NCBI GenBank assembly: GCA_001263235.1
Contig: LGRD01000037.1
Span: forward strand, 1-64,000
Direction: 5' to 3'
From: Methylibium sp. NZG
GTDB taxonomy: Bacteria > Pseudomonadota > Gammaproteobacteria > Burkholderiales > Burkholderiaceae_C
DNA: 64,000 nucleotides
Of the stretch, positions 1 through 10,118 are shown one piece after another. Every line of letters starts with the position of its first letter. The stretch's first letter is position 1. A program made the position numbers and the translations under genes. Below the pieces are notes generated by a model. The model saw only the letters and a list, made by a program, of their open reading frames with translations. It was not told the DNA's origin and did no database searches.

Positions 1-251
1 TTCGTCATCTGCTCCTTCTTCGCGGCGAAGAGGCCGATGGCGCCGCCGACGACGAGCGCGCCGATGATCCAGGCATAGCCGGCTGGCGTGACGCGTGGGC
101 CGAGCACCGTGGCCAGCACGGCGAGGGCCATGCCGATGATGCCGAACAGGTTTCCGCGGCGCGCGGATTCGGGGTTGGCGAGCCCACCCAGACTGAGGAT
201 GAACAGAATGGTGGCGGCGATGTAGGAGACGGTGGCGAGGCTTGCAGTCAT
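1..251 (-). CDS. pntB: NAD(P) transhydrogenase beta subunit, N-terminal part
   Basis: This is the first 83 or so residues of the beta subunit; the gene runs off the left edge of the window. The ATG at 251 opens a hydrophobic protein with membrane segments near residues 5-25, 34-52 and 58-78 and a GGLANPESARRGN loop, as expected for the start of PntB. In the known complex PntB carries the NADP(H) site and most of the proton channel. It starts 16 bp after the pntA stop, so the two are almost certainly co-transcribed. The product would supply NADPH, the cofactor PhaB upstream in the same gene run normally uses. Identification is firm because pntA is adjacent; completeness cannot be judged here. 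Confidence 0.92.
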   Translation of the reverse strand, partial: MTASLATVSYIAATILFILSLGGLANPESARRGNLFGIIGMALAVLATVLGPRVTPAGYAWIIGALVVGGAIGLFAAKKEQMT

Positions 252-267
252 GGCGGTGGCCTTGTTC

Positions 268-1848
268 TTATTTGCGGAACATCGCCAGCATGCGGCGCGT
301 GACCGCGAAGCCGCCGAACATGTTGACGGCCGTGAGTGCGAGCGCAAAGACAGCCAGACCGAGGATCAACGCGTTAGGTCGGTCTGCGATCCCGCCGGTG
401 AGCGGCGGCGCCACCTGCACCAGCGCGCCGATGGCGATGATCGACGAGATGGCATTGGTTACGCTCATCAGCGGTGTGTGCAGCGAAGGCGTGACGTTCC
501 ACACCACCATGTAGCCGATGAAGCAAGCCAGGACGAACACGGTGAAGTGCGACAGGAACGACGCCGGCGCATACAGGCCCACCAGCAGGAACAACACCGC
601 ACCGACGCCAAACACCGTAGCCAGCGACTTGGCCGACATCGGTTCGCCGGCACCATGGCCATGGCCCTTGGGCGCGACGGCGACTGCGGTGGCTGCCTTC
701 TGCGGCGGCGGAGCCGGCAGCTTCAACGGCGGGGCCGGCCAAGTGACAGCGCCTTCCTTGATGACGGTGAGGCCACGAATGGCGTCATCGTCCATGTTGA
801 CGTTGATGACGCCGTCTTTCGTCTTGCACAACTCTTCCGTGAGTCGCAGCAGGTTGTTCGAATACAGGGTGGACGACTGCTTGGCCAGCCGGCTCACCAG
901 ATCGGTGTAGCCGACGATGGTGACGCCATGCTTCACCACTGCGTGGCCGGGTTCGGTGAGTTCGCAATTGCCGCCTTGTTCGGCCGCCATGTCGACGATG
1001 ACGCTGCCCGGCTTCATGCTGCGCACCATCTCGGCGGTGATGAGCTTGGGCGCCGGCTTGCCCGGGATCAGCGCAGTGGTGATGATGATGTCGACTTCCT
1101 TGGCCTGCTGCGCGTACATCGCGCGCTGCGCGGCCTGGAAGCCTTCGCTCATGACCTTGGCGTAGCCGCCGCCGCCGGAGCCTTCTTCTTCGTAGTCGAC
1201 CTTGACGAACTCGCCGCCCAGCGACACCACCTGGTCAGCCACCTCGGCGCGCGTGTCGTTGGCGCGCACGATGGCTCCCAGGTTGGCCGCGGTGCCGATG
1301 GCCGCCAGCCCGGCCACACCGGCCCCGGCAATGAACACCTTGGCCGGCGGAATCTTGCCGGCGGCGGTGATCTGGCCGTTGAAGAAGCGGCCGAAGGCGT
1401 TGGCGGCTTCGATCACCGCCCGGTAGCCGCTGATGCCGGCCATGGAGGTGAGCGCGTCCATCTTCTGCGCCCGGCTCAGTTGGCGTGGCAGGCAGTCGAT
1501 GGCCAGCACGGTCGCCATCTTCGCCGCCAGCTGTTGCATCAGGTCTGGGTTCTGTGCCGGCCAGACGAATCCGATCAGCGTGCCGCCTTCGCGCAGCATG
1601 GCCACTTCATTCGGCGTGGGCACGCGCGCCTTGAAGACGATGTCGCTCTTGGCCCAGATGTCGGCCGCAGTCGGCACCACGCTGGCACCGGCAGCGCGGT
1701 AGGTGTCGTCGGCAAAGTTCGCCGCATCGCCGGCGCCACTCTGCACCGCCACCTGGAAGCCCAGCTTGATGAGCTTTTCAACCACCTCGGGCACCGTGGC
1801 GACACGTTTCTCGCCAGGCAGAGTTTCAAGCGGCACACCGATCAACAT
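268..1848 (-). CDS. pntA: NAD(P) transhydrogenase alpha subunit, fused form
   Basis: 526 residues, the usual length of the one-piece alpha subunit (E. coli type) rather than the split PntAA/PntAB form. Residues 1-380 form the NAD(H)-binding domain, with the N-terminal motif [15 protein letters not shown] and a Rossmann glycine motif [11 protein letters not shown] near residue 175. After a proline/alanine-rich linker, the C-terminal 120 residues carry about four membrane helices that end in [14 protein letters not shown]. The enzyme uses the proton gradient to drive hydride transfer from NADH to NADP+. It lies 32 bp after cydB and 16 bp before pntB, so it may be read through from the cytochrome bd genes or have its own weak promoter in the short gap. 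Confidence 0.97.
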   Translation of the reverse strand: MLIGVPLETLPGEKRVATVPEVVEKLIKLGFQVAVQSGAGDAANFADDTYRAAGASVVPTAADIWAKSDIVFKARVPTPNEVAMLREGGTLIGFVWPAQNPDLMQQLAAKMATVLAIDCLPRQLSRAQKMDALTSMAGISGYRAVIEAANAFGRFFNGQITAAGKIPPAKVFIAGAGVAGLAAIGTAANLGAIVRANDTRAEVADQVVSLGGEFVKVDYEEEGSGGGGYAKVMSEGFQAAQRAMYAQQAKEVDIIITTALIPGKPAPKLITAEMVRSMKPGSVIVDMAAEQGGNCELTEPGHAVVKHGVTIVGYTDLVSRLAKQSSTLYSNNLLRLTEELCKTKDGVINVNMDDDAIRGLTVIKEGAVTWPAPPLKLPAPPPQKAATAVAVAPKGHGHGAGEPMSAKSLATVFGVGAVLFLLVGLYAPASFLSHFTVFVLACFIGYMVVWNVTPSLHTPLMSVTNAISSIIAIGALVQVAPPLTGGIADRPNALILGLAVFALALTAVNMFGGFAVTRRMLAMFRK

Positions 1849-1880
1849 GAACGTCTCCTCAATTCTTTCGAAGTGCGCGA

Positions 1881-2876
1881 CTAGGCGTAGCGCAGGTCAG
1901 TTGCCTTGCCGCGGAAGACCCGGTACGAGAACGCCGTGTAGGCCGCGATCGCCGGCAGAGAAATGCAGACACCGATCAGGATCACCTTGAGCGCGGCCGG
2001 GCTGCTGGCGGCCTGCCAGATCGTGAGCCGGTCGATCACGACGTAGGGGTACAGGCTGTAGGCCAGACCGAGAAACCCGAGCACGAAGACGACGATCAGC
2101 AGCGTGAACGGCAGCCAGGCAAGTGGCCCGCGCACGGTGGGCGTGCCCAGCAGCGCGCGCACCGCCACGAGCAAGATGACCGTCATCAGCGGAATCGCCG
2201 ACAGCGCGATGATCGAAGGCAGCTCAAACCATCGCAGGCGCACCGTCTCGCTGATCCACGGCGTGGCCATCGAGATCAGCAAGAGCCCGCCGCACATCGG
2301 CGCCCACGCGATGCGCGCCCAGCGCACAGCACGCTCTTGCAGTTCACCGTCGGTCTTCATGATCAGCCAGGTGGCGCCCAGCAACACATAGGCCATCGGC
2401 AGCGCCACGGCGATGGCGGCGGCGAACAGCGGGTAGTTCCAACCGTCACCGAAGCCGCTGATGTAGCGCCCGAGCATCCAGCCCTGCGTCGCCGCAGCGA
2501 GCGTTGATCCGGTGAAGAACAACCAGTCCCACATCGGCTTGCGCGCGGCTTTGGCCTTGACGCGGAAGTCGAACGCCACACCGCGCAGGATCAACCCGAT
2601 CAGCATCAGCATGACCGGCAAATACAGCTCGGTCAGCACCAAGCCATGCGCCTTCGGGAAAGCCACCAGCAGGATGCCGACGCCGAGCACGAGCCAAGTC
2701 TCGTTGGCATCCCAGAAGGGGCCGATCGACGCGATCATCACGTCCTTTTCGGCCGGTGTCGCGCGGGGCATCAGCATGCCCACGCCAAGGTCGTAGCCGT
2801 CGCTGACCACATAGACGAGCATCGAAATGCCCATCAGCGCCATGAAGATCACCGGCAGCGCTTCGTCGAAGGTCAT
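1881..2876 (-). CDS. cydB: Cytochrome bd-type quinol oxidase subunit II
   Basis: 331 residues with about eight hydrophobic helices and the typical subunit II features [12 protein letters not shown] near residue 50 and [14 protein letters not shown] near residue 22. With CydA it forms the membrane quinol:O2 oxidoreductase that reduces oxygen without pumping protons. The ATG at 2876 is chosen because it overlaps the cydA stop by four bases (ATGA), a sign of translational coupling; a longer open frame runs upstream but lies inside cydA. No CydX-like small gene is seen downstream before pntA. Confidence 0.96.
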   Translation of the reverse strand: MTFDEALPVIFMALMGISMLVYVVSDGYDLGVGMLMPRATPAEKDVMIASIGPFWDANETWLVLGVGILLVAFPKAHGLVLTELYLPVMLMLIGLILRGVAFDFRVKAKAARKPMWDWLFFTGSTLAAATQGWMLGRYISGFGDGWNYPLFAAAIAVALPMAYVLLGATWLIMKTDGELQERAVRWARIAWAPMCGGLLLISMATPWISETVRLRWFELPSIIALSAIPLMTVILLVAVRALLGTPTVRGPLAWLPFTLLIVVFVLGFLGLAYSLYPYVVIDRLTIWQAASSPAALKVILIGVCISLPAIAAYTAFSYRVFRGKATDLRYA

Positions 2877-4264
2877 GAACGACCTCCTTCGACCAGCGCT
2901 TCGGCCGCGCGACCCTGGGCACGTTCCAGCGCGTCGGCCTGGATCACGTCCTCCGGCTTTTCGGCCATGTACTTCAGTACCGCCACATAGGCGACGAGCA
3001 GCGCCAGGTAGACGGTGACGTACAGCGCCAGCGTCAACGCGATCATCGGTGCCGGAACGGTCGATGCAACATCGGCGGTGCGAACCAGGCCGAAGACGAC
3101 AAACGGCTGGCGGCCGATCTCGGTCACGTACCAGCCGGCCACGGTGGCCACCCAACCGGAGAACGTCATCCCGGCCACCACCCACAACAAACGGCGTGGC
3201 AGGCGTTCGGGCCGCCAGCCGCAGCGCCGACACCACCACCAGCCGGCCCAGCTGACGGCCAGCATCAGCATGCCCACGCCGACCATGACACGGAACGACC
3301 AGAACACCATGGCCACCGGCGGATGTGCGCCGGGGAAGTCGTTCAGGCCGCGGATCTCGGCGTCGACGTCATGCTTGAGGATGAAGCTCGCGAGCTTGGG
3401 GATTCCGATCGCTGCCAGGTTGCTGCGCGACGCCTCATCGGGAATCGCGAACAGCAGCAAGGGCGCGCCGCGCTGCGTCTCCCACACCCCCTCCATCGCG
3501 GCGACCTTCTGCGGCTGGTGCTCCAGCGTGTTCAGGCCGTGCAGATCGCCGACGAAAATCTGCACCGGGATCAGCAGTGCCGCCAGTGTCAGCCCGACGC
3601 GCAGCACCTTCGGCGCCGAGAGCGGCGCCGCTCCCTTGAGGATTTGCCAGGCCGAGAGCCCGGCCAGCAGGAACGCCACGGTCAGCCCTGAGGCGAGCAG
3701 CTTGTGTGCCAGGCGGTAGGGGAACGAGGGATTGAAGATGACCTCGATCCAGCTCCTGACGTGGAACTCGCCATTGGTGATCTCGTGGCCCGTCGGCGTC
3801 TGCATCCACGAGTTCAGCGCCAGGATCCAGAACGCACTGAGCGAGGTGCCGATGGCGACGAAGAAGGTGGCCATCATGTGCACGCGTTCGCTTACGCGGC
3901 CGTGGCCGAACAGCATGATCCCCAGGAAGCCGGCCTCTAGGAAGAACGCCGTCAGCACCTCGTAGCCCAAGAGCGGCCCGGCCACGTTGCCGACCCGTTC
4001 CATGAAGCCGGGCCAGTTGGTGCCGAACTGGAAGCTCATCGGGATGCCGCTGACCACGCCGAGCGCGAAGGTCAGCGCGAAGACCTTGGTCCAGAAGCGG
4101 TACGCGGCGAGCCAGGCCTGCCGGTCCACCGGCTGCGTGGCACGCAGGTAACGCCAGCGGAAGAACATCAGCACCCACGCCAGCGCGATGCTGATGACCG
4201 GAAACAGGATGTGGAACGTGATGATGGCGGCGAACTGCATGCGCGCCAGGATCAGTGCGTCCAT
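2873..4264 (-). CDS. cydA: Cytochrome bd-type quinol oxidase subunit I, CIO-like short form
   Basis: 463 residues, clearly shorter than the roughly 520 of E. coli CydA. The quinol-binding Q-loop (after GDLHGLNTLEHQPQKVAAMEG near residue 250) lacks the long C-terminal insertion. That puts it with the short-Q-loop, cyanide-insensitive oxidase (CioA) branch. Conserved pieces visible are the N-terminal MQFA...FHILFP segment with a haem-ligand histidine, GTNWPGFMERVG, and EAGFLGIMLFG. It heads the cydAB pair and starts 21 bp after the phasin-like gene, so it continues the PHB gene run. An oxidase of this type lets the cell dispose of NADH with low energy yield, which fits its place beside ndh and pha genes. 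Confidence 0.95.
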   Translation of the reverse strand: MDALILARMQFAAIITFHILFPVISIALAWVLMFFRWRYLRATQPVDRQAWLAAYRFWTKVFALTFALGVVSGIPMSFQFGTNWPGFMERVGNVAGPLLGYEVLTAFFLEAGFLGIMLFGHGRVSERVHMMATFFVAIGTSLSAFWILALNSWMQTPTGHEITNGEFHVRSWIEVIFNPSFPYRLAHKLLASGLTVAFLLAGLSAWQILKGAAPLSAPKVLRVGLTLAALLIPVQIFVGDLHGLNTLEHQPQKVAAMEGVWETQRGAPLLLFAIPDEASRSNLAAIGIPKLASFILKHDVDAEIRGLNDFPGAHPPVAMVFWSFRVMVGVGMLMLAVSWAGWWWCRRCGWRPERLPRRLLWVVAGMTFSGWVATVAGWYVTEIGRQPFVVFGLVRTADVASTVPAPMIALTLALYVTVYLALLVAYVAVLKYMAEKPEDVIQADALERAQGRAAEALVEGGRS

Positions 4265-4285
4265 GGTTCCGGCTCCCTTGAAGGA

Positions 4286-4990
4286 TCAGCTCTTGCGCGC
4301 CCGGGAGGCCGACTTCTTGGCGGCGGCCCCTGGCGCTGCGTCCGATGCCTCCAGCCCTTCGGACATGCCGATCAGCACGCCGCGCGCGAGCGCCGTGTAG
4401 TGATCCATCCAGGCGTCCACGGTGCTCTGCGCCTGAGCTCGGCCCTGCCGCACGGCCTCGCGCGACCTTGCCGTGAGTTGCTCCAGCGCCGCGGTGGCGC
4501 TGGAGCCGGTGGCACTGCCCTTGACCTTCAGTCCTTCGAGCGCCGAGGCCCAGGGCCCCTGCAGCGTCTTCCCCGCGTCGGCGATGGCCTTGTCGACGCT
4601 GCCATACAGCGCGTCCTCCATCTTCTCGATGTCGGCCAGCGCCTTCTTCATCTTCGTCTCGCGCAGTTCGACGCCCTGGTCGACGAACTGCTCGAGCGCG
4701 CGCCGGTTGGCCTCGACCGCCTTCACCACGGCGGCATCCATGCCCTCAACTGCCTTGCTCAGCAGCGCCTCGACATCGGTCGCAGGCAGACCGCTCTTCG
4801 CGGCGCCGGCCGAAGCCGCCTTTGTCGTCGCCTTCACCGCGTCACGCACGCTCTTCAGCGTCAGCTCGCGGCCCTGCAAGGCCTTCAGCGTGGCCTGCTG
4901 AACTGCCTGGCGCAGCGCGTCGCCCTGTCGGGCCGAAGCCTGGGCGAACTGCTGCGCCAGGGCTTCATGGTCGAAACCGGTCTTGCTCAT
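4286..4990 (-). CDS. Phasin-like PHA granule-associated protein
   Basis: 234 residues, almost wholly alpha-helical by composition, rich in Ala, Lys, Glu and Gln, with no signal peptide or membrane segment. The C-terminus is a basic AAKKSASRARKS tail like those of PHA granule-binding or DNA-contacting proteins. It sits 39 bp after phaB and 21 bp before cydA, so its role in polymer granules is inferred mainly from position. It is longer than the classical PhaP family (about 190 residues) and I do not see a clear phasin_2 signature, so it may be a separate family of PHA-cluster proteins. Confidence 0.6.
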   Translation of the reverse strand: MSKTGFDHEALAQQFAQASARQGDALRQAVQQATLKALQGRELTLKSVRDAVKATTKAASAGAAKSGLPATDVEALLSKAVEGMDAAVVKAVEANRRALEQFVDQGVELRETKMKKALADIEKMEDALYGSVDKAIADAGKTLQGPWASALEGLKVKGSATGSSATAALEQLTARSREAVRQGRAQAQSTVDAWMDHYTALARGVLIGMSEGLEASDAAPGAAAKKSASRARKS

Positions 4991-5029
4991 CTGTTTGTCT
5001 CCTTGGTTGTTTTCGTCGACGCAGACGCG

Positions 5030-5776
5030 CTACTGCATGTGCTGGCCGCCGTTGATGGCGATGTTGGCGCCGGTCACGAACGCCGCCTCGTCGGAAGCCA
5101 GGTAGATGATCAGACCGGCCACCTCCTCGGGCTTGCCGAGGCGGCCGACCGGGATGTGCGGCAGGATCTTCGAGTCGAGGACTTCTTTCGGAATGGCAGT
5201 GACCATCTTGGTGCCGATGTAGCCGGGTGAGATGGTGTTGACCGTCACGCCTTTCTTCGCGACCTCGAGCGCCAGCGCCTTTGTGAAGCCGTGCACGCCG
5301 GCCTTGGCCGCCGAGTAGTTGGTCTGGCCGAAGGCGCCCTTGCTGCCGTTCACTGACGACACGTTGATCACGCGACCCCAGCCCCGGTCGGACATGGCGT
5401 CGACGACCTGCTTGCTCATGTTGAACAGGCTGTCGAGGTTGGTGCGCATCACCGCGTCCCAGTTGACCTTGTCCATCTTCTTGAAGGTCATGTCGCGCGT
5501 GATACCGGCGTTGTTGACCAGCACGTCCACCGGCCCGACCTTGGCCGTGACCTCGGCCACGGCCTGCGCGCAGGAGTCGAGGTCGGCCACGTCGCAGGGC
5601 ACCGCGAAGATGTCGTAGCCACGATCCTTCATGCCGGCCACCCATTCGGCATGCTTGGTGTTGCCCGGCGAGTAAGTGACTGCGACCTTGTAGCCGGCAT
5701 CGGCCATCTTGGTCGAAATGGTTTCGCCGAGGCCGCCCATACCGCCGGTGACCAGGACCACGCGTGTGTTGCTCAT
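5030..5776 (-). CDS. phaB: Acetoacetyl-CoA reductase
   Basis: 248-residue short-chain dehydrogenase. It shows the cofactor motif VTGGMGGLG near residue 8, the NNAG motif near residue 90, a catalytic Ser in INVSSVNG and the active-site Tyr-Lys pair in YSAAKAG. It reduces acetoacetyl-CoA to (R)-3-hydroxybutyryl-CoA, normally with NADPH, as the second step of PHB synthesis. I chose the ATG at 5776, which has a good ribosome site (AGGAGA) ahead of it, over an in-frame TTG at 5800. It lies 36 bp after phaA. NADPH could come from the transhydrogenase at the end of the same gene run. Confidence 0.96.
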   Translation of the reverse strand: MSNTRVVLVTGGMGGLGETISTKMADAGYKVAVTYSPGNTKHAEWVAGMKDRGYDIFAVPCDVADLDSCAQAVAEVTAKVGPVDVLVNNAGITRDMTFKKMDKVNWDAVMRTNLDSLFNMSKQVVDAMSDRGWGRVINVSSVNGSKGAFGQTNYSAAKAGVHGFTKALALEVAKKGVTVNTISPGYIGTKMVTAIPKEVLDSKILPHIPVGRLGKPEEVAGLIIYLASDEAAFVTGANIAINGGQHMQ

Positions 5777-5812
5777 TTCGATGTCTCCTGTTGGGTTCAA
5801 TGAATTCGGATC

Positions 5813-6991
5813 TCAGCGCTCGATCGCGAGCGACACGCCCATGCCGCCGCCGATGCACAGCGCGGCCAGGCCCTTCTTCGCGTCACGGCGCTGCATCTCG
5901 TGCAGCAGCGTGACCAGGATGCGGCAGCCGCTGGCGCCGATCGGGTGGCCGATCGCGATTGCGCCGCCATTGACGTTGACCTTCGCCGGGTCGGCTTCGA
6001 GCACCTTGTTGACCGCGCAGGCCTGCGCGGCGAAGGCCTCGTTCAGCTCGAAGAGATCGACGTCGCCGACTTTCCAGCCGGCGCGCTCCAGCGCCTTGCG
6101 GCTGGCCGGCACCGGGCCCATGCCCATCGTCGCCGGATCAAGCCCGCTGGTGCCGAAGCTGGCGATACGTGCCAGCGGCGTCAGACCCAGCTCGGCAGCC
6201 TTTTTCGCCGTCATCACGACCACCGCGGCGGCGCCGTCGTTCAGTCCCGACGCATTGCCGGCGGTGACGCTGCCGGCCTTGTCGAAAGCGGGGCGCAGAC
6301 CGGCTAGCGCTTCGGCATTGGTCTTCTTGTTGATGAACTCGTCGGCCGCAAAGACCAGCGGATCGCCCTTCTTCTGCGGGATCGTGACGCCGACGATTTC
6401 GTCCTTGAAGCGGCCTGCATCCTGCGCCACCGATGCCTTCTGCTGGCTGGCCAGCGCCAGGGCGTCCTGCATCTCGCGCGTGATGCCGTGCGCCTTGGCC
6501 ACGTTCTCGGCCGTGGTGCCCATGTGGTACTGGTTGTAGACGTCCCACAGGCCGTCGACGATCATCGAGTCGAGCATCTTCCAGTCGCCCATGCGCTGGC
6601 CCTGCCGCGAACCGAACAGCACATGCGGCGACAGGCTCATGCTCTCCTGGCCGCCGGCGACGACGATCTCGCTGTCGCCCCAATGCACGGCCTGCGCGGC
6701 CAGCATCACCGCCTTCAGGCCCGAGCCGCAGACAGCGTTGATCGTCAGCGCCGGCGCCTCCTTCGGCACACCGGCCTTCATCGACGCCTGGCGCGCCGGG
6801 TTCTGGCCGGCGCCTGCCGCAAGCACCTGGCCCATGATCACTTCGCCGATCTGGGCGGCGTCGAGCTTGGCGCGCGCGATCACCTCTTTGACGACGAGGG
6901 CGCCGAGTTCGGTTGCCGGGATGTTGGCGAGTGAGCCGCCAAACTTGCCCACGGCGGTGCGTGTGGCGGCGACGATGACGATGTCTTGCAT
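5813..6991 (-). CDS. phaA: Acetyl-CoA acetyltransferase (beta-ketothiolase)
   Basis: 392 residues, the normal length for biosynthetic thiolases. The acylated Cys lies in [10 protein letters not shown] near residue 88; the other catalytic parts are [17 protein letters not shown] (His) and CIGGGMGVS (second Cys) at the C-terminus. It condenses two acetyl-CoA to acetoacetyl-CoA, the first step of PHB synthesis. It lies between phaC and phaB with short gaps (57 and 36 bp), giving the order phaC-phaA-phaB of the Cupriavidus-type operon. Confidence 0.97.
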   Translation of the reverse strand: MQDIVIVAATRTAVGKFGGSLANIPATELGALVVKEVIARAKLDAAQIGEVIMGQVLAAGAGQNPARQASMKAGVPKEAPALTINAVCGSGLKAVMLAAQAVHWGDSEIVVAGGQESMSLSPHVLFGSRQGQRMGDWKMLDSMIVDGLWDVYNQYHMGTTAENVAKAHGITREMQDALALASQQKASVAQDAGRFKDEIVGVTIPQKKGDPLVFAADEFINKKTNAEALAGLRPAFDKAGSVTAGNASGLNDGAAAVVVMTAKKAAELGLTPLARIASFGTSGLDPATMGMGPVPASRKALERAGWKVGDVDLFELNEAFAAQACAVNKVLEADPAKVNVNGGAIAIGHPIGASGCRILVTLLHEMQRRDAKKGLAALCIGGGMGVSLAIER

Positions 6992-7048
6992 GGTCTGTTT
7001 CTCCTGGGCTGGTGTGACGTGCGGGTGGAGGGCGTGAGGTGGCTAGGG

Positions 7049-8764
7049 CTAGGGAGCTTTGGCCTTGACGTAGCGGCCAGGTGCCGGTTCGATAGGCTTG
7101 TACTTGCGCGAGCCCGCGGACTGAGGTGCGGCGACCTTGCGGCCGGCGTGACGCCCAAGCCAGTCGGCCCAGGCCGGCCACCAACTGCCGGGAACGTCCT
7201 GCGCCTGTTCCAGCCAGCGGTCGGCGTCGTCCTCAACTTCGCCGACCCAGTGGTTGCGCTTCTTCTTGGCGGGCGGGTTGATGACCCCGGCGATGTGGCC
7301 GCTCGCGCCGAGCACAAAGCGCACGTCGCCGCCGAGCAGTCGGGTGCTGGCGTAGGCGGTCTGCCAGGGCACGATGTGGTCTTCGCGCGAGGCGTAGATG
7401 AAGGCCGGCACGGTGACCTGCCCGAGATCGACCGGCACGCCGCACTGCGTCGTGGCGCCCGGCTCGCGCAGCTTGTTCTCGAGGTAGGTGTTGCGCAGGT
7501 ACCAGCAGTACATCGGCCCCGGCAGATTGGTGTCGTCGCCGTTCCAGAACAGCAGGTCGAAGGCTGGCGGAGCCTTGCCCTTGAGGTAGCCGTTGACGAC
7601 GTAGGGCCAGATCAGATCGTTGGCGCGCAGCGCGGCGAACACCTGCGCCAGCTCGCGGCCCTTGAGCAAGCCTCCGCGGCCGATGCTGGCCTCCCGTGCA
7701 GCGACTGCTTGCTCGCTGACCATCAGGCCGAGCTCACCGGTGTCGCTGAAGTCGAGCATCGCGGTCAGCAACGTCAGGCTCGCGACCTTGTCCTCGCCAC
7801 GTGCCGCGAGCACGGCGAGCGCACTGGCCAGCAGCGTTCCGCCGATGCAGAAACCCAACGTGTTGACGCGATCGGCGCTGCTGATCGCGAGCGCGACGTC
7901 GATCGCCTGCATCACGCCCTTTTCGAGGTAGTCGTCCCAGCCAAGCGTCGCCTGCTCCGGCCCGGCGTTGCGCCACGAGACCAGGAACACCGTGTGGCCC
8001 TGCGCCACCGCGTGGGCAACGAGCGAGTTGTCGGGCTGCAGGTCGAGGATGTAGTACTTGTTGATGCAGGGCGGCACGATCAGCAACGGCCGCTCGTGCA
8101 CCTTGGGCGTCGTCGGTGTGTACTGGACAAGCTGGATCAGCTCGTTCTCGAAGACCACGTTGCCCGGCGTCGTGGCGACGTTGCGCCCGACCTCGAACGC
8201 GGAGTCGTCGGTCATCGAGATGCGACCGCGCGCCAGGTCCTGTGTGAACAAACGCATGCCTTCCATCAGGCTGGCCCCACCCGAGTCGAGCGCCATCTGC
8301 ATCGCCTCGGGGTTGGTGGCCAGGCAGTTTGCGGGGCTCGCCGCATCGACGACCTGGCGCAGCACGAAGCCCCACTGGCCTTTTCCGCGCTCGTCGAGCG
8401 GCGCCGCATCGAGTGCCTTGCGCAATTGCTCCGCTTGGCCCAGGTAGGCCTGCGCAAGCGCCGAAAAGCGAGGGTCCTTGCGCCAGGAGTCGGCGGCAAA
8501 GCGGCGGTCCGGGGCAGGCGCATCCGCGCCCGTTGGCACAGCTGCCGACCACAGCGCCGTCATCTGCTGCATCGCCTGCTGCTGCCAGTCGGTCATGGCT
8601 TGCGCCGCCTGCTGCCAGGGCATCAAGGGCTTCGTCGGATCGTCCGGCGCGGCGCCGGATGCCAAGCCGGGCGGCACGGCCGCGCCGAGCGACTGCATGA
8701 ACGTCTGCTGCGTCGCCATCAGCTCGGCGAGCCAGCGCGTCGGATCGGGGGTGGATGCGGGCAT
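7049..8764 (-). CDS. phaC: Class I poly(3-hydroxyalkanoate) synthase
   Basis: 571 residues. The lipase-like box GFCIGG has its nucleophile Cys near residue 306. The acid and base of the triad are seen in SREDHIVPW (near 460) and ASGHIAGVINPP (near 490). The N-terminal 90 residues are variable and Gln/Ala-rich, as in class I synthases. It polymerises (R)-3-hydroxyacyl-CoA at the granule surface. It starts 22 bp after the ndh stop, so it is probably transcribed with the genes upstream, though a promoter inside the end of ndh cannot be excluded. No phaE or phaR partner is present, in line with class I. Confidence 0.97.
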   Translation of the reverse strand: MPASTPDPTRWLAELMATQQTFMQSLGAAVPPGLASGAAPDDPTKPLMPWQQAAQAMTDWQQQAMQQMTALWSAAVPTGADAPAPDRRFAADSWRKDPRFSALAQAYLGQAEQLRKALDAAPLDERGKGQWGFVLRQVVDAASPANCLATNPEAMQMALDSGGASLMEGMRLFTQDLARGRISMTDDSAFEVGRNVATTPGNVVFENELIQLVQYTPTTPKVHERPLLIVPPCINKYYILDLQPDNSLVAHAVAQGHTVFLVSWRNAGPEQATLGWDDYLEKGVMQAIDVALAISSADRVNTLGFCIGGTLLASALAVLAARGEDKVASLTLLTAMLDFSDTGELGLMVSEQAVAAREASIGRGGLLKGRELAQVFAALRANDLIWPYVVNGYLKGKAPPAFDLLFWNGDDTNLPGPMYCWYLRNTYLENKLREPGATTQCGVPVDLGQVTVPAFIYASREDHIVPWQTAYASTRLLGGDVRFVLGASGHIAGVINPPAKKKRNHWVGEVEDDADRWLEQAQDVPGSWWPAWADWLGRHAGRKVAAPQSAGSRKYKPIEPAPGRYVKAKAP

Positions 8765-8786
8765 GGGGTTCCTCCGTGGCGTGCGC

Positions 8787-10118
8787 TCAGTGCAGCTTCA
8801 CGTGCGGTTCGGTGCGCCGCACGATCAGGCGCGCCAGCGTGTCCAGCGCGACCTTGGGAAATCCGTGCAGCGCCAGCTCGTGCATCTTGTAGAGCGACAG
8901 GTACATCGTGCGCGCGAACAGGCCCTCGATCATCAGGCTGCTGCCCATGTTGCCGACGGTGCTGAACTCGCCCAGCGACACCAGCGAGCCGAAGTCGCGA
9001 TAGCGGTAGGGTCGCAGCGGCTTGCCGGCCATACGCAGACCGATCTGCTTGACCATGTGCGATGCCTGCTGGTGTGCAGCCTGGGCGCGCGGCGGCACCA
9101 GGGCGCCCTTGCCGTGATCAGCTTGCGGCCAGTCGCACGCGGCGCAGTCGCCGATGGCAAACACGTCGTCGTCGCGGCTGCTCTGTAGCGTCGGCCTCAC
9201 AACCAACTGGTTGGTGCGGTTGGTCTCGAGGCCCGCGATGTCCTTCAGGAAGTCGGGCGCCTTGACGCCCGCCGCCCACACCACCAGTTCGGCCGGCAGC
9301 ATCCGGCCATCGGCGAGCTTCACGCCGCCGGGCAGCACCTCGGCCACCTTGGCGTTGGTGTGAACCTCGACGCCCAGCTTCACCAGCAACGATTCGGTTG
9401 TCTGCGAGAGCCGCTGCGGCAGTGCCGGCAGCACGCGCGGTGCCGCTTCGATCACGCTGACGCGGATGTCCTTGTCGGGATCGACGCGATCCAGTCCGTA
9501 GGCCACCATCTCGCGCGTCGTTCGGTGCAGTTCGGCGGCCAGTTCGACGCCGGTGGCGCCCGCGCCGATGATCGCCACCTTCAACTGTTCAGGACGCAGC
9601 GGCGTACCTTGCGCATGGGCGCGGATGCAGGCGTTGATGACGCGGGCGCGGAAGCGCTGCGCGTCGGCGGGCGTCTCGAGCTTCATCGCATGCTCGGCAA
9701 CTCCCGGCGTTCCGAAGTCGTTGCTGAGGCTGCCGACCGAGACCACCAGCGTGTCATAGCCGAACACGCGCTGCGGCGTCACCTGCTGGCCTTCATCGTC
9801 GATGTAGGGCGCGACCAGCACTTCGCGTCGCGCGCGGTCAAGCCCGACCATGGCGCCGACGCGGTAGCGGAAGTGATGCCAGTGCGCCTGTGCGAGGTAG
9901 CTGACCTCGTGGGCGCTCATGTCCATGCTGCCGGCGGCGATCTCGTGAAGTTTGGGTTTCCAGACGTGAGTGCGTGTGCGATCGATCAGCGTGACCTCGG
10001 CCCGCCCGCGGCGGCCCAGGGTGTCGCCCAGGCGCGTAGCGAGTTCGAGCCCGCCCGCGCCGCCGCCAACGATGACGATGCGGTGGCGGCCAGCAAGTCG
10101 GGCACGGGTGTCGCTCAT
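8787..10118 (-). CDS. ndh: Type II NADH:quinone oxidoreductase
   Basis: 443 residues with two dinucleotide folds: VIVGGGAGGLELA near residue 17 for FAD and VAIIGAGATGVELAAEL near residue 185 for NADH. The motif FAIGDCAACDWPQ sits in the middle and a Tyr/Leu-rich amphipathic C-terminus should serve as a membrane anchor. The enzyme passes electrons from NADH to quinone without pumping protons. The ATG at 10118 overlaps the stop of the upstream hydrolase by four bases; a much longer open frame that runs through the hydrolase is a shadow. It would pair with the cytochrome bd oxidase in the same gene run to form a short respiratory chain. Confidence 0.92.
   Translation of the reverse strand: MSDTRARLAGRHRIVIVGGGAGGLELATRLGDTLGRRGRAEVTLIDRTRTHVWKPKLHEIAAGSMDMSAHEVSYLAQAHWHHFRYRVGAMVGLDRARREVLVAPYIDDEGQQVTPQRVFGYDTLVVSVGSLSNDFGTPGVAEHAMKLETPADAQRFRARVINACIRAHAQGTPLRPEQLKVAIIGAGATGVELAAELHRTTREMVAYGLDRVDPDKDIRVSVIEAAPRVLPALPQRLSQTTESLLVKLGVEVHTNAKVAEVLPGGVKLADGRMLPAELVVWAAGVKAPDFLKDIAGLETNRTNQLVVRPTLQSSRDDDVFAIGDCAACDWPQADHGKGALVPPRAQAAHQQASHMVKQIGLRMAGKPLRPYRYRDFGSLVSLGEFSTVGNMGSSLMIEGLFARTMYLSLYKMHELALHGFPKVALDTLARLIVRRTEPHVKLH

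Noticed and set aside
232-1884. A 550-codon plus-strand frame across pntA, and similar long frames opposite aceE, lpdA, phaC and virD4
   Set aside because: They are antisense shadows of GC-rich genes, with Arg/His/Ala/Gln-heavy composition and no family features; the minus-strand genes are certain.
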